Shown here: positions 1-11,267 of the stretch, one piece after another
Numbering within the stretch: position 1 is the first letter of the stretch
How the letters are laid out: each line of letters begins with the position of its first letter
Notes under the pieces: model-generated
The model's input: the letters and a program-made list of their open reading frames with translations, nothing else
What the model was told of the DNA's origin: nothing
Database searches by the model: none
Assembly: GCA_015680685.1 (NCBI GenBank)
Contig: MNCI01004262.1
Location: forward strand, 239,106 to 303,105
DNA from: Gnetum montanum
Lineage: Eukaryota; Streptophyta; Gnetopsida; Gnetales; Gnetaceae
Direction: 5' to 3'
Length of the DNA stretch: 64,000 nucleotides
Made by a program: the position numbers and the translations under genes

Positions 1-1
1 A

Positions 2-2590
2 CAAGAAGGTCGAGAGGAGTTAGGACAAGGGCAAGGACGTAGGGAGAGTAGGGAACCACCACGAAGACATCATAGAAGTCATGAAAGAGATGATCATGAT
101 GAGCCCCTACTCGCAACCCGAAGTATGCTTAACATAACAGAGGCAGTTAGGATCGCCACAAGGCATTTAAAGGATAGTTGGATCAAGCGAATAGACATGA
201 ACAATATCCCACGATTTGAAGGGGGATAGAATGCTGATCTGCAAAATCATTTCCAGGCATTCCACGATGCCTATGCCTTGCAGAATATTGATAGCGAGTG
301 GCAGAAGCTTAAGTTGTTCCCAAGGACACTCATCAAAGAAGCAGAGAGTTGGTACTAGTCCTTAGAACCGAAAACCATCAGGAGGTGGAGTACGATGCTT
401 GAATTGTTCAACAACAAATATCAAACGTACTCCAGAGTGTCTAACTTGCGTAAGCAGATCCAAGGCTGGAAACAAGGAGCTTATGAATCCTTGGATGCTG
501 CCATGGCCCGTTACTACACATTGCTACATCGTTGCCCGGGCCATGGGTACGCTAAACGGGATCAACTTCGCCACCTCGTGGATGGGCTACGAAATGAAAC
601 GAGAAGAACTCTTGGGACTTACGCCCAAGGGAGACTCTCCCAATTAAGAGCCCATGAAGTTGAAGTTTTGTTGGAACAAGTAGCGCAAGAAGAGGGTGAG
701 CTACGTAAAAGAGAAAGTGCGGAGGAATACAACCGCGATCCCTCCCTTCGCAAGAAGGGAGTGAAATTCTGTGATGAGGAGGATGAGTCACCACTCGAAG
801 AGTTGGTGAACAGGAAAACCGTGCCGATCCAAAAGTTAACAACGGAGGTATCGGCTAAGGTAGACCAAATGTGGGATTCCTTAGACTCACGAATAGAAAC
901 AGTTTTGAAAATCGTAGAAGAGTCTAAGGATGAGCAAAGTAGTGATAAAAGCAAAAACATGCGGAGAAACTTTAACCCTGCACATAACAAGGGTAAGGGA
1001 AAAATCTCTAACTCCGATGAGGCTGAAAATTCTGATTCAGACAATGACGGTGGATGTGAGGTCTGCTATTATGACCATCCTAAGGGATGTTGTCCAATCA
1101 TCTCACATCTGCAGGAGTCTGGGGTGTATGCATTAAATCCAAGACTTAATCAACGGCAAACACCCAGAAGGTTACCTTATCCACAAGGTAACCCGAGGCA
1201 GTTCCACCAACCCTTGACGTATTATCCAAGTGGAACACCTCCGCAGCCCATCGAGCAACATCAGCAGTGGCAATACCCACAGTCATGGGGGATGCCACAG
1301 CCAACACATCGATACCCTTACCGGCAGCCTGATCCTTATGGTTATTATGTGCAGCAGCCAGTTTCTCCAGGTGACGCTATGAGTCACACTCCACGCCGTC
1401 ACTACTACGCTCGGGAGTACTTCAGAAGGACTCCTTCTCCTCCGGGAGACATTCCACATTCTGTCCATCCTCTAACTCCACCCGCACCTTTTCCTCAAGT
1501 AGTTCCCATAACACCTCCTGCTCCAACAATGCAAGGGGAATTACCTACCCAACCGCAGCAACGTCACGCCGCGAGATCTGTAAATATTCAGAGTGTAAAT
1601 ATCCAACCGGACACTAGTTCTGGCGATAACTGTACAAAAAGGAGACCCTTTTTCAGAACTAGGAGCCCGGATAGGCTCTCGCAACAACAAGCGGACGGGT
1701 ATATGTATAGGCCTCTAACTACTAACACTTCGGAGCACCCTTCAGTCCAAGGGAATGTAACGCATACGGTTATGCTAACACATACCGTAACTGACTGGAT
1801 CAAGGTAGGCCACCTTCCCAGGAAACTAACTGATCCTGGGAGTCCCTTTATTCATTTGCAGATCGCTGGGAATGCACCACATCGAGCTCTTCTTGACTCA
1901 GGTTCCGGAGTCAACTTAATTTCGCGAAAGATGTATCACGCCTGGAACCTGCCCCAACTTAAGAAGAGCAACATCCAACTAGAGCTGGCAGACCAGTCCA
2001 TCACTATTCCCTTGGGTTTGGTGGAGGACGTTATCACCACTGTGTGTGGTTGGTCCTACCCAGCGGATTTCCTAGTGATCGATGTTAACAACAACGAAGG
2101 GGACTTCCCAATTATAATGGGAAGGGCATGGCTAAGCACAGTAGATGCATGCCTTAGGATCCGTGATCTTTCCTTGGAAATCTCCAAGATAAACATATGT
2201 GGAAAGATCGAGAAGAGGATAGTTCCATGCATCACATACAGTGATTCATCGGGTGATGACACGGAGGAAATGTCTCCATGTCACAGGTGTGCCCAGGAAA
2301 CTCTGCAACAAAGATGCCTGTATGTAGCAACCACACAAGAAGTAGTAGACACCCCGTGGTTGACAGCTTCTCATAAGAGCAAACAAATATGCATGGAACG
2401 AACTGAGGCAACTCATGCCAACAACCGTGGCATAGACACATTGGAACGTGAGCGTCGCCAACTTCCAACCCTGAATTTAAGATCATCAATTGGGAGAAGT
2501 TGGGCACTGCTTAGAAATTCAAATAGGCGCTCACTACTTCGGATCTCTCCCTCACAACTCAGTCATGGGGGAGATGGCCACCTATGCTAA
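2..2590 (+). pseudogene. gag-protease of Athila-A
   Basis: One reading frame runs from the window edge to 2590, broken by TAG at 227-229 and 356-358; the second follows AESWY where the other copies suggest Trp, so TGG-to-TAG is likely. The longest stop-free part starts at 395 (731 codons), but homology continues upstream, so 395 is not the native start. Gag core: about 300-700, with an RCPGHGY motif as in Athila gags; then an acidic, proline/glutamine-rich tail and a C-x2-C-like CEVCYYDH segment. Protease: about 1830-2220, catalytic LLDSGSG with Asp codon at 1895-1897 intact, and the second hallmark IIMGRAW. The last ~40 codons after ~2460 are out of frame with the family and fuse into pol-end sequence, giving the artificial tail ending at 2590. 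Confidence 0.85.
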
Positions 2591-2615
2591 TCATATGGGG
2601 CCCTCAGTTCTTTTT

Positions 2616-2760
2616 CAGTTTTTGTTTTACACATTTTTGTTTTACAACGTTTTTGTTTTTCACATTTTTGTTTTACAATTTCTTTAACTTTTCTAATTTT
2701 TGTTTTACAAATTTCTTTAACTTTTCTTGTTTTTGTTTTACAACATCGTTATATTTTTCT
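2616..2760 (+). repeat. T-rich tandem repeat, unit like TTTTTGTTTTACAA
   Basis: About seven imperfect copies of a TTTTTGTTTTACAA / TTTCTTTAACTTTTC pair follow the pol stop. T-rich stretches with the same words occur at the same place in Athila-B (around 11130-11225, reverse strand) and Athila-C (63515-63570). The tract is therefore an old family feature rather than random low-complexity sequence. Confidence 0.75.
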
Positions 2761-2767
2761 ATCTTTT

Positions 2768-2789
2768 TGTGTGTGTGTGTGTGTGTGTC
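2768..2789 (+). repeat. (GT)n microsatellite
   Basis: Ten to eleven uninterrupted GT units directly after the T-rich repeat. It is absent from the other two Athila copies, so it arose in this copy. Confidence 0.9.
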
Positions 2790-4600
2790 ATCCATCATGT
2801 AAATTCGTCACCCAATAAGTGTTCGGGCCGATGGGATGAACTGTTTTTCATTAATTGCTAATGTTTGGTTTTTACCTTTAAGTTACATTGTTGATACTAA
2901 GGTATGTTCTTTTGATATGGCAGGCAATGAGATCACTTCATCCATCCATCCATCAAGTCTATGGTTTCCCTTGGCTTGGAAATGTACAGTTCCCTTCCAA
3001 TAAGAACTTTAACGAACCAGTGACTGGGCATTTCTCAAACTAAGGAAGGACTCAAGGATTTGAAAAGGGTGTGACTTCAAGGGAACTTGGTGCTCTTGTG
3101 TTGGTCATTCACTTGGGTGCTTGGATGTTTTCTTCTTGGGTTTTCTTACCGTTCCGATGTAACCCAATAATCGGAAGCTGAGACAATAAAAATAAAGAAG
3201 TCTTTGCATGGTGTGGTCCCCACGCATAAAAACACAAAACAAAAAAAAGAAGAAAAAAAATGGAAAAACAGAAAAAAGAGAAGAAGAAAAAGCTAAAAAG
3301 CTAAAAGTGAGGATTCAAAGCACACCCCTTAGACGAAATAAAATTTGGGCTGCAAGCACTGGTTATGGAACCAAAGTGTTCCCTCTAACTAAGGCCCTTC
3401 TCGCTTCCCATTCTCTCTGTTGTTTCGTCGGAATGGTGGTGGCTTCTCGAAGTTGCATCCTTGTTACCCAAGTGGATGATTTAACCAACTGCATTGATGC
3501 GAAGTCACTGGAAGTGGTTGGTTTGAGGCCAGAGTTGGAATGAGATTCGCCAAGTCACATTAATCATGAAACACACAAGGGGCTGTACACCACCTTGTTC
3601 TTGGGATTCCATTCCACTTCTCTTCTTCCCATCCTTCTCTCCATTGTTCACCTCATTGCCGGTTGTATCATTGTATATACTTTGGTTGATGCTTTGTTTT
3701 CTTTTTGGTAAATTCTTACGGTTAAGACTTTAACTCTTGTTCCAAAGGACATTCCCAGAGCCCACGGACTCTTTGAATGTGGGATTGTCAGGGCATTAAG
3801 GGCATGAGCCTGCTTTGGGGAGGACCCACTGACATTCCTATTTGGAACATTAGTTAACTTCTTTTCCTTAACGTTTTGCAATTAATTAACATTTTTGTTC
3901 ATTTCCATCATGACATCCTTTTTATCGATGCCATAGTTGTCCCTTTTTACCTATCATTCCTATTCCTTTTCTCTCTCCATTCTAACGCTACCGGAGGTTC
4001 GCGATTAGTCATGGGGGTACGGGGCCTGATTTTTCGATTTTTATCCTAAGCCCCGGATTTTTTCGTTTTTCTTCCTAACCCCTATACCTTCGGTAGTCAT
4101 CATCTACATTTTCCCAGATCCATATCAGCCATACCACAACCTAGCCAATGAACCTACACCGAAGCAAGGTATTATTTACTTAATGATTCAATTACCCTTG
4201 CTAATATATGATTGTGTTGTGTGTGCAGATGGAAATCATACAACAACGGAATGGATCTGGAGCAAACACTTGGAATGGAGCAGCGCTGAAGCAGCTATGC
4301 AAGGAGTAGAATGGATAATGCACTTACGTATGGACAATGGAAGGTGCAATCTAGGCGTTGGCAACAGCAAGACTCTTCTCTCTTCTTCTCTTCTATTCTC
4401 TCTCCTCTTTTCTCTCAGCTACCAAATGTGGCCTGATGTCATTGTAATAAGGTGTTCACCCTTATTTTCATGAACACTAGTTTTTGTCAAAGTCTTGTAA
4501 TAAAGACCCATTCACATGCCATCCCATTAGTTCCATTCCCCTTAATAATCCCATACCTTCCTGATATTATTGTAAGGAACTCGAGGACGAGTTTTCATTT

Positions 4601-4613
4601 AGTCATGGGGGTA
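4601..4613 (+). promoter_or_regulatory. Polypurine tract of Athila-A
   Basis: AGTCATGGGGGTA abuts the first base of the LTR (TGATGAG), where plus-strand DNA synthesis should be primed. The same tract in Athila-B reads AGTCGTGGGGATA. Near copies lie at 2561-2571 and 4007-4017. Confidence 0.75.
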
Positions 4614-4652
4614 TGATGAGACGTGACATGCATAGCGCCGCGTCTTCCCCTG

Positions 4653-4674
4653 CAATATCGTGTACGCGATATTG
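4653..4674. repeat. U3 inverted repeat CAATATCG / CGATATTG
   Basis: Two perfect 8-bp arms around a 6-base loop, about 20 bp upstream of the TATA box. Athila-B LTRs have several GATATC-containing words at the corresponding place, so this is a likely enhancer or factor-binding element. Confidence 0.7.
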
Positions 4675-4691
4675 CGGTCCGCTGCCATATC

Positions 4692-4699
4692 TATAAATA
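4692..4699 (+). promoter_or_regulatory. TATA box of Athila-A LTR
   Basis: TATAAATA in the context TCTATAAATAAG. Athila-B has TCTATAAATACAG at the aligned position. Transcription should begin about 25-30 bp downstream. Confidence 0.8.
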
Positions 4700-4944
4700 A
4701 GAGGTGGCATTCCCTTCATTTCCCAATCCTGGCTAGAAGTAGCGAAGCTCTGGCAGTTTGAACACTCCAGAGTTAGATTAATTTCCCATGTGCCCGCAGT
4801 AGGAGTCCTAGAGTGAACGGCTCTTTATTCGAGCAGCTTGTAACCTGAACCCAAGTTGTGTACGGCAATAAAGACGAACTTGATTGGATAAACCTTGCAG
4901 TACATGGTTTTATTGTTGTTTATTTACTGCTTTCCTAGTGCGCA

Positions 4945-5290
4945 CAAGTACGACTTGATTACGAGCGTCTACGGACGTGTACGGCTAGTCAAGGAATCGG
5001 CTGCTTGTCGCAACGCATGAGTACGACTTGATTACGAGCATTGGCTGCTTGGTAACCCAGTAGCGTATTCCAGGATTCTGCGCTTGGTAATCCCAGTGGT
5101 AGTCCAATGTGTACGGCTAGTCAAGGAATCGGCTACTCATTGCTAGGCTAGAACGTGTGATAAGTACGACTTAGTTACGAGCACCCACGGGTGTGTACGG
5201 CTAGCTAAGGAATCGGCTGCTTATCACACTTAAGCTAAATAGGTGCCTCAGTACGACCACTTCGAGCACTTGCGTTACGTGTGGTGATCC
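4945..5290 (+). repeat. Tandem sub-repeats in U5 of Athila-A LTR
   Basis: Alternating words GTACGACTTGATTACGAGC and GTGTACGGCTAGTCAAGGAA followed by TCGGCTGCTT recur three to four times with spacers of variable length, together with repeated TTGGTAAYCCCAGT words. They are missing or unrecognisable in Athila-B. Confidence 0.8.
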
Positions 5291-6001
5291 CAGTAACGAT
5301 TAGCGTTTGGTAAGCCACAGTTGCATAGTTCAGGGTGTGTCCGGTAAGTGGGAACGGATGCTGACGCTAGTTAATTTAGACTTAGGACATTAGTTAGAGT
5401 TAGCTTAGTTTCTCAACCCTTTCCTCTGATAGCATAGAAGATAAACCGAAAAATACCAAAAAAATCACATACCTCAGACTTGCTTAACCATACACCGTGA
5501 CACATACAAGCAAGCCTGGGAAGACAACGAACGATTAACCCCAAGTGTTTCTTGTGGCGTTAAGGCATTTAGTCTGCGGAGTTCGACCGGATCGCGTGTA
5601 CACGCTCGTATTTGTATGGTTGAGTGTAGGGGTACCTTGCCACTCATCATTGAGCTTCAAACTAATGTCGTTTTTGTAAAGTCACAAGTTATGGAGTACA
5701 TTTATTCTAATGGTAAATATTAATTGAAAAATAACATGAAATGCATGAAGCAAATGGAAAGTGGAGAAAGATATGCATACCACCCATCTTGAGATCCTTG
5801 AGGAGAAAGATTCTTAAGGACAAGGAAAGAATGTAATAACCATAGCTTAGATACCCCTGATCCCTTGGTATGTTTGAGATTTGAATACTTGATGTCTTGT
5901 ATACTAACCTATGTTTACACTTATTAATCTCTTTTTATGGTTGTCTATGTTTTTTATGGGGTGGAGCTATGTGCCATGTTATCTTTTTTGAATGACCTTT
6001 G

Positions 6002-6350
6002 CTTTACAAATTATTTTTATGTTTTATTTTATTTTAATTTCTTATTTTAATTTTTTTTTACATTTTTTTCATTTATATATTTTTCCTTTAATTATAACAT
6101 TGCATACTACTTTAGCAACATTGGATTAGTCATTTGTACATCGGGTACTACTTTACTTTATAATTTATTTTTATGTTTCATTTTAATTTATTCTTCTTTT
6201 AAATTTTTTAAAATATTTTTTATATTTTTAGCATTTATATATTTTTCCTTTACTTTTAGCATAAGCACACTAACCTTTTATGGGAGTGTTGAGTTAGTAG
6301 GTATCATGCATTGGATTACTCATTTGTACATGTGGTGCTACTTTAGTTTT
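6002..6350. repeat. Imperfect tandem duplication, two units of about 150 and 200 bp
   Basis: Unit 1 (6002-6150) and unit 2 (6151-6350) share CATTTATATATTTTTCCTTT, then TTGGATTA.TCATTTGTACAT and a GGT.CTACTTTA ending. The order is the same, with indels between. Confidence 0.7.
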
Positions 6351-8020
6351 GGTAGGTTTTGTTTCAATAATTTATATTTTTAGTAAAATTATAATTTTTA
6401 TATTTTATTTTAAATTATTAGTATATTTTTAGCTTATACTTTAAAGGATCTCATGATAGTCTTTTTTTTTGTTTTATTTTTAACATTAGACTTTGTTAAT
6501 AGTTTGGGGTTAGACATAGTTATTAACTTTCTCACATAAGATGTTCCTTAGGCTAGCACTAAGTATCAATCCATGTTAGAGATGTATTTTTAAAATGTTT
6601 AAAATTATAATTTCTTTTTAATTTACTTTTTTTTAAAGTGAGCTCTCCTTTGCCTAATGCTACCAAATCCTTGCAAGAATATATACCTGACAACTATGTT
6701 ATGATAGATCATCCAATTGAATAATTAACATCTAGGAGATAGGGGGTGTGACCCCAAAAAGAGAATTTTATTAATAAAAGACAAAATTTAGTACATAAGC
6801 TACTTCAAGAGTGGGAAATTTTGCTAGTTTGAAGAGAATGCTAGATCTAGATCTACATTATTAAACAAAACTTATAGTAAGTCATAATTACAGATCTCAT
6901 TTCAAATCTTGCTTGGACCTCATCATTAACCTATAGTTTTTCCTAGGATTTAAAGCCTATTTAAAAGAGCAAAGTCATGCAAGAACTCTTTTCTATAGTA
7001 ATATCCTATTTAGGTATTGTATTTTAGTGTTTTTGTTTTCATAATTATGGGTTTTAATAATTTTGCTTTACATACATATCTCTTTTCCAATTCTTGTTTA
7101 GCAATTGTTTGTTGAATTACTTGAAGTTTTATTTCTAAATATTTTATTATTGTCTTATATAATTTTATAAAATTCTAAGATTTTTTTATCATGGGTAGGC
7201 TATTAGTTAATGTTTTGGCTACGTTGGATCATGTTTTAATCACTTTTGATTATTATTTCTTTTGTTTCAAATTTTAGTTAAATTTTAACTATAAAGCTAA
7301 ACACTGATAGCCTAAAAGAAAAAGTTGACCATTATGCCAACACAAATCCTAAGGATGCCTTCTTGGTTCATTGCAACTACAAAGCAAGGTTGCAATAAAG
7401 GTCACGATGAATGGAAGATGTCATTTTTTTCCTTTTTGCAACATGAGAAGGTAAGAAACTTCTCTATAGAAACCATTGATCTCCAAGAAATAAAAAATTG
7501 ATGATATTCTAGCATTTTTAGAAGCTTATATTGACTTCTAGAAGGTTAAATCATATTTTTAATAATTATCATTATTTTTAAATCCTCATTGATACACATG
7601 TTTCAACCTTTTCTTAGCTTAAATTTCAAAAATTTAATAGTTTCACTCTTGATATTGATAACCTTTTCCGCTTTGTCTAGTATTTGGATTCATTTATCCA
7701 TCACCCTAGGATTTGTTTGTTTATCTAGATTTTGCGTTTAAACATTTTACTTCAATTTTAATTTCATAACAATATTAACAATTTGTAGTGACTATGTAGA
7801 AAGCATATCTCAATAGTAGGCCAGATACTTATATGTGAAGCATATCACAATAAGTATCACCTAATTTCTAGTAACTACACATGAATCATATCATGATGAT
7901 TAGCTAAATGCTTATGGAGGAAGCATATCTGGTAAGTAAAATTTTTTCATTCAATTTATTTTTATGAGTAGTCAATGGTGGTAGTGATTCAATTAATTTT
8001 TTAATTATCTATGAGATCTC

Positions 8021-8048
8021 TATTACTATTATTATTATTATTATTATT
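8021..8048. repeat. (ATT)n microsatellite
   Basis: About nine TTA/ATT units with one early interruption. Confidence 0.85.
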
Positions 8049-8363
8049 GGCTATCCATTTGTATTTTTTTTATAACTGTTTAGCTAACTTCTATTTGTAG
8101 TAATCCTATGTGTATGACTATCTAGCTATCTGATTCCCCCAACCAAACTCATAAGAAATTATTTTTAGAATTGTTTATTTTACTCAATCTTTGAATTAAT
8201 TCCCTTTTCTTTTCTAGGATTTTTGGGCAATTATGTTAGTCATGATGAGAAGGATTTATAAGAGGAAACTATGATTAAAAGTCTTATTTAGATTTTATAT
8301 ATTCTTTCCACTATATTTTCAACTTAGGTTATAATTCTATGTTGTAATGTCCAATTAGAATTG

Positions 8364-8368
8364 GTGAA
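8364..8368. repeat. Target-site duplication GTGAA, left of Athila-B
   Basis: GTGAA directly precedes TGATAAG. The same five bases follow the other LTR at 17761-17765. Confidence 0.9.
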
Positions 8369-9225
8369 TGATAAGTGGCAAGGTACCCCCTACATCCAAC
8401 CATATGAATCATAGGCATTCATGTGCAATTCGATCAAATTCTGCAGACTTTAATTACCAAGTACACTAGAGCTAAATGGTGAGTTTGTGTTGTTTGTTCA
8501 TTGTCTTCCTAGTCCCACTTGTAAAATGCAAATGTATGGCTAAGTGTGACTGAGGCATAAGATTTTTATTATTTTGTGTTTTATCAATTTTCTCACCTAA
8601 AACAAGAATAAAAGTGAGAGTAATTAAGCGCTAAGTAAACTATTGTCTAATCTAACCTAACACAAGTAACCATCCCACTTCTCAGACACATCTTGAACTT
8701 TGTGTAAATACTGCTGGGTTGTCAAATGCTAATCATTTCTGAGCTACCAAGTGTCACACCTATGTTCAAAGGGCTCATGCTTGTGTATTCTAATTAGTTG
8801 CTTAATTAATAAAAATTAATTACTGAATGAATAACATTAATGTAAACTGCATGAAATCATGATATGTAAATGCATAAAGAAAGAAAGTCTTAAGTGTTGC
8901 AAGGATGAATCAAAGAGCTCGTCTTTATTGCCAACACAACGGTGTGTTCAGGTACATCAATGCTTGAATAAAGATCCGATCACACTTAGACCTCTTGTTG
9001 CGGGCACTTGGAAAATATTCTAATTCTCAAATGAACAAACTACAAGAGTTCTACTACTTGACTTCCCAAAACTATTTCTGAATCATGTGTCCAAGGGCTG
9101 TATTTATAGACCCAAGAGTAACCTTGTGATATCACATGCTCGATATCACATCTTGGGCCACGATATCATGTACCTAATATCATGGTCACTCCAATATTGA
9201 AGCTTAAGTAAAACATGATTCATCA
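8369..9225 (-). repeat. 3' LTR of Athila-B (857 bp)
   Basis: On the minus strand it begins TGATGAATCATG at 9225 and ends CACTTATCA at 8369. It aligns along its whole length with 16890-17760 and, more distantly, with the Athila-A LTR. The TATA box is at 9101-9110 (TCTATAAATA on the minus strand), and an AATAAAGACGAGC word near 8920-8935 is the polyadenylation signal equivalent. Confidence 0.93.
9101..9110 (-). promoter_or_regulatory. TATA box in 3' LTR of Athila-B
   Basis: Minus-strand TCTATAAATA. The counterpart in the 5' LTR at 17621-17630 has decayed to CCATAAATAT, so the promoter that would drive the element is weaker than the one in the 3' LTR. Confidence 0.75.
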
Positions 9226-9239
9226 TATCCCCACGACTA
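9226..9239 (-). promoter_or_regulatory. Polypurine tract of Athila-B
   Basis: Minus-strand AGTCGTGGGGATA immediately before the LTR start, matching Athila-A AGTCATGGGGGTA. Confidence 0.75.
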
Positions 9240-10570
9240 AATGAAAACTCGTCCTCAAGTACAGAAGAAGAGGAACATGTCCCTTACAAGATATATTAGG
9301 AGGTATAGAATGTTTGATTAACATGTAGAATGACACAAAGAAAACAAACAAATATAGAAGTGCCTGAGCATACATGATTATAATTGTGTACAAAATTTGG
9401 CTATCCATGACAACAAGAAAGAACACCCTTAGATCCAATGGGCATCCAACCCCTCTTGGCAATAGAAGAATGAGGGAGAGGTAGAAGAGATCTGACAGTT
9501 ATGAACAATCTCCCATGAGTGATATTGTTGCATCCTCCTTGGTGAAGACAATCCTGCTTCTAGTTCATGCTCCTCACTGCAATCACAATAAAATCAAGAA
9601 TTAGTATATAAAGTGTAACACATAGCAGCTAAATACCTTGTCTCATCAGTGATTTTATCTAGCTAAGTTGTGATTATGGTAGATTGGTTGCTTAATAATG
9701 TTAATGGGAAGACTGGCAAAAGGGTTAAGTAAGAGAAGTAGGCCATAAAAGTCAAAAAAATCTTAACACAAAAAATACTGGAAAGAGGGTATAGAAATTC
9801 ACAACAATAAAAAGAAGGAATTCACTAAAAATAGTTGTGAAGATGTGCATAATGGGATGGCATTGATGAGGTAAATAAAAAGAATTTGATTGTAACAATG
9901 TCTAAGGTTAAAGAACTTAACTTAACCAAACCAAAAGATATGCAAGTGGGTCCTCCCCAAAGCAAGCACAGGCCTTTTTATGCCCTTGCATAACTTCAAA
10001 CCAAGGAGTCCATGGGCATCGTGGATGATTAATGGTTATGAAAAGTTAAGTACAAAAACCCAAAAGTAACTGACTAAGAAACCCAACACATCAAACCAGA
10101 ACATCGAATCAAAACATGAAACTGGTGGTGAGGTGAGGCATGAAAAGCATAGATGGATGAGAGAGAGGATGGAATGGAGTTCCTAATTATAGTCACATGA
10201 AGTCCCTTATGGAGTTCATGATTAAATGACTCGGTAGGATCCATGCTTAGTCTATATCAAAACCAATCACTTTCAGTGACTTCGCATCAACATTCTAAGA
10301 ACAGTCCATCCCCATCCCCTAAGATAAAAGAATGCCTCCAAAAAACAACCATCATTCCAAATTGGAGAAGAAGTAGGAAGTGAGAAAGGGCCTTGGTTAG
10401 AGGAGATAAGACAAGTCCCATAACCGATGCTTGTGGCCCTTTTATTTAATTTAAGGGGTGTGCTTTGAATTCCCTTTTTGGTATTATTTTTATTTTTGGA
10501 TGGGAACCACACCATGCAAAGACCCATGCATTTTCGCATTTATTTTTTCCAAGGGGTGTGCTTTAAATCC

Positions 10571-10606
<36 letters not shown>

Positions 10607-11250
10607 ATGAGGACCACACCATGCAAGGACTTATTCGACTTCTTGTTGTGAAATGACATAGATTGGTGAGAAGTTCATGAGAACACCTTGCACATAAGAA
10701 AATGGAAAAGCACAAAGTAATACCACATCCCTTTAAAGTCACACCCTGTCTGAACCTTTGATTCCTTCCCATTTTCGGAAACTACACAAGTCACAAATTT
10801 ATTAAGGTTGTATTAATAAAAAAGGGACTTCACATTTCCAAAATAAGGAAAACCATAGAGTGTGTGGATGGGTGGATGATGTGAACTCTCTATTTGTTAC
10901 ATGAAAAGAAACCATGTCCTAGCTATTAGTAATGACATTCAAAGTTAGAAACCAGACATTAACAATCAAATCACAAATGATACATACCATCATCAAGTAG
11001 CACATTACCATTGTACTTGGCACTTTATTAGAAAAAAGAGTAGAAAATTATATCAAACATAGGAAAATATAAAAGAAAGTAAAGAGTATTCAATAAATAT
11101 TAAATATACTAACGATGGTATAAAAGAAAAACTTAGAAAAGATCAATAACTTGAAAAAAAATATGTAAAACAAAGAATATGAAAACAAAAAATGTGTAAA
11201 ATAAAAAAGTCAAAAGACTAAGGAGCTATGTAAAGTGATAGTATGGATGT
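9240..11250 (-). other. 3' non-coding region of Athila-B
   Basis: Homologous to 2591-4600 of Athila-A by many short blocks, e.g. AAAGCACACCCCTT and TTTGCATGGTGTGG. About 90 bp with those two words is duplicated here (10440-10630), and a (CT)n run lies between the copies. ORFs of 60-90 codons occur (for example 10273-10539, minus), but the homologous blocks in Athila-A change frame, so coding is doubtful. An internal copy of the purine motif lies at 11253-11267. Confidence 0.65.
10574..10604. repeat. (CT)n microsatellite
   Basis: About 15 CT units (GA on the element's strand) inside the duplicated block of the Athila-B 3' region. Confidence 0.9.
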
Positions 11251-11267
11251 CCATATCCCCCATGACT

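Larger units (their letters stand above)
2591..4613 (+). other. 3' non-coding region of Athila-A between pol remnant and 3' LTR
   Basis: About 2 kb. It matches, with gaps, the 9226-11250 region of Athila-B (reverse strand) and 63480-64000 of Athila-C, so it belongs to the element. It begins with a T-rich stretch, contains an A-rich purine tract (3225-3310), a copy of the PPT-like AGTCATGGGGG at 4007-4017, and ends at the LTR. Athila elements often carry an env-like ORF here. I see only a 111-codon ORF at 3208-3543, whose IQSTPL..NK and GYGT segments recur in Athila-B, and no convincing envelope features. Confidence 0.7.
1..5649 (+). mobile_element. Athila-A: Ty3/gypsy Athila-like element, 5' end outside window, RT/RNaseH/integrase deleted
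   Basis: Visible in order: gag, protease, a short remnant of the very end of pol, about 2 kb of 3' non-coding DNA, a purine tract and the 3' LTR (4614-5649). Protease and gag resemble the Athila lineage (an LADQS...GLVEDV...PADFLV..D...IIMGRAWL string of motifs). Compared with Athila-B and Athila-C in this window, sequence homologous to RT, RNase H and integrase is absent: homology jumps near 2515-2535 from the region just after protease to the last codons of pol. The element keeps many CpGs that are TpG/CpA in the other copies, so it is the youngest. It resembles the TR-GAG class of non-autonomous elements. The 5' LTR and primer site lie before base 1. Confidence 0.88.
4614..5649 (+). repeat. 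3' LTR of Athila-A (1,036 bp)
   Basis: Starts TGATGAG and ends CTCATCA, a perfect terminal inverted repeat. U3 holds a short inverted repeat (4653-4674), the promoter holds TATAAATA at 4692-4699, and AATAAA (4867-4872) is the likely polyadenylation signal, giving a short R region. U5 is long and internally repeated (about 4945-5290), which accounts for the extra length compared with the 857- and 871-bp LTRs of Athila-B. The last ~90 bases (TATGGTTGAGTGTAGGGGTA and neighbours) match Athila-B and Athila-C closely. The next bases, TTGAG, would be the target duplication, but the other flank is outside the window. Confidence 0.93.
5650..8368. other. AT-rich intergenic DNA without recognisable genes
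   Basis: No ORF over about 60 codons with homology I can name, and no LTR ends. Contents: an imperfect tandem duplication at 6002-6350, a small cluster of GAAGCATATC words at 7795-7935, and an (ATT)n run at 8021-8048. It may be an older, unrecognisable element that received Athila-A and Athila-B. Confidence 0.6.

Noticed and set aside
552-1044. Minus-strand ORFs of 96 and 141 codons opposite gag of Athila-A
   Set aside because: Shadows of the gag frame; no homologue on the minus strand in Athila-B or Athila-C.
3208-3543. Envelope-like gene in Athila-A
   Set aside because: Lys-rich start, no signal peptide or membrane anchor, frame not kept in the homologous region of Athila-B.
4945-5290. 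Repeats with spacers in U5 resembling a CRISPR array
   Set aside because: Unequal spacing, repeated spacers, eukaryotic LTR context.
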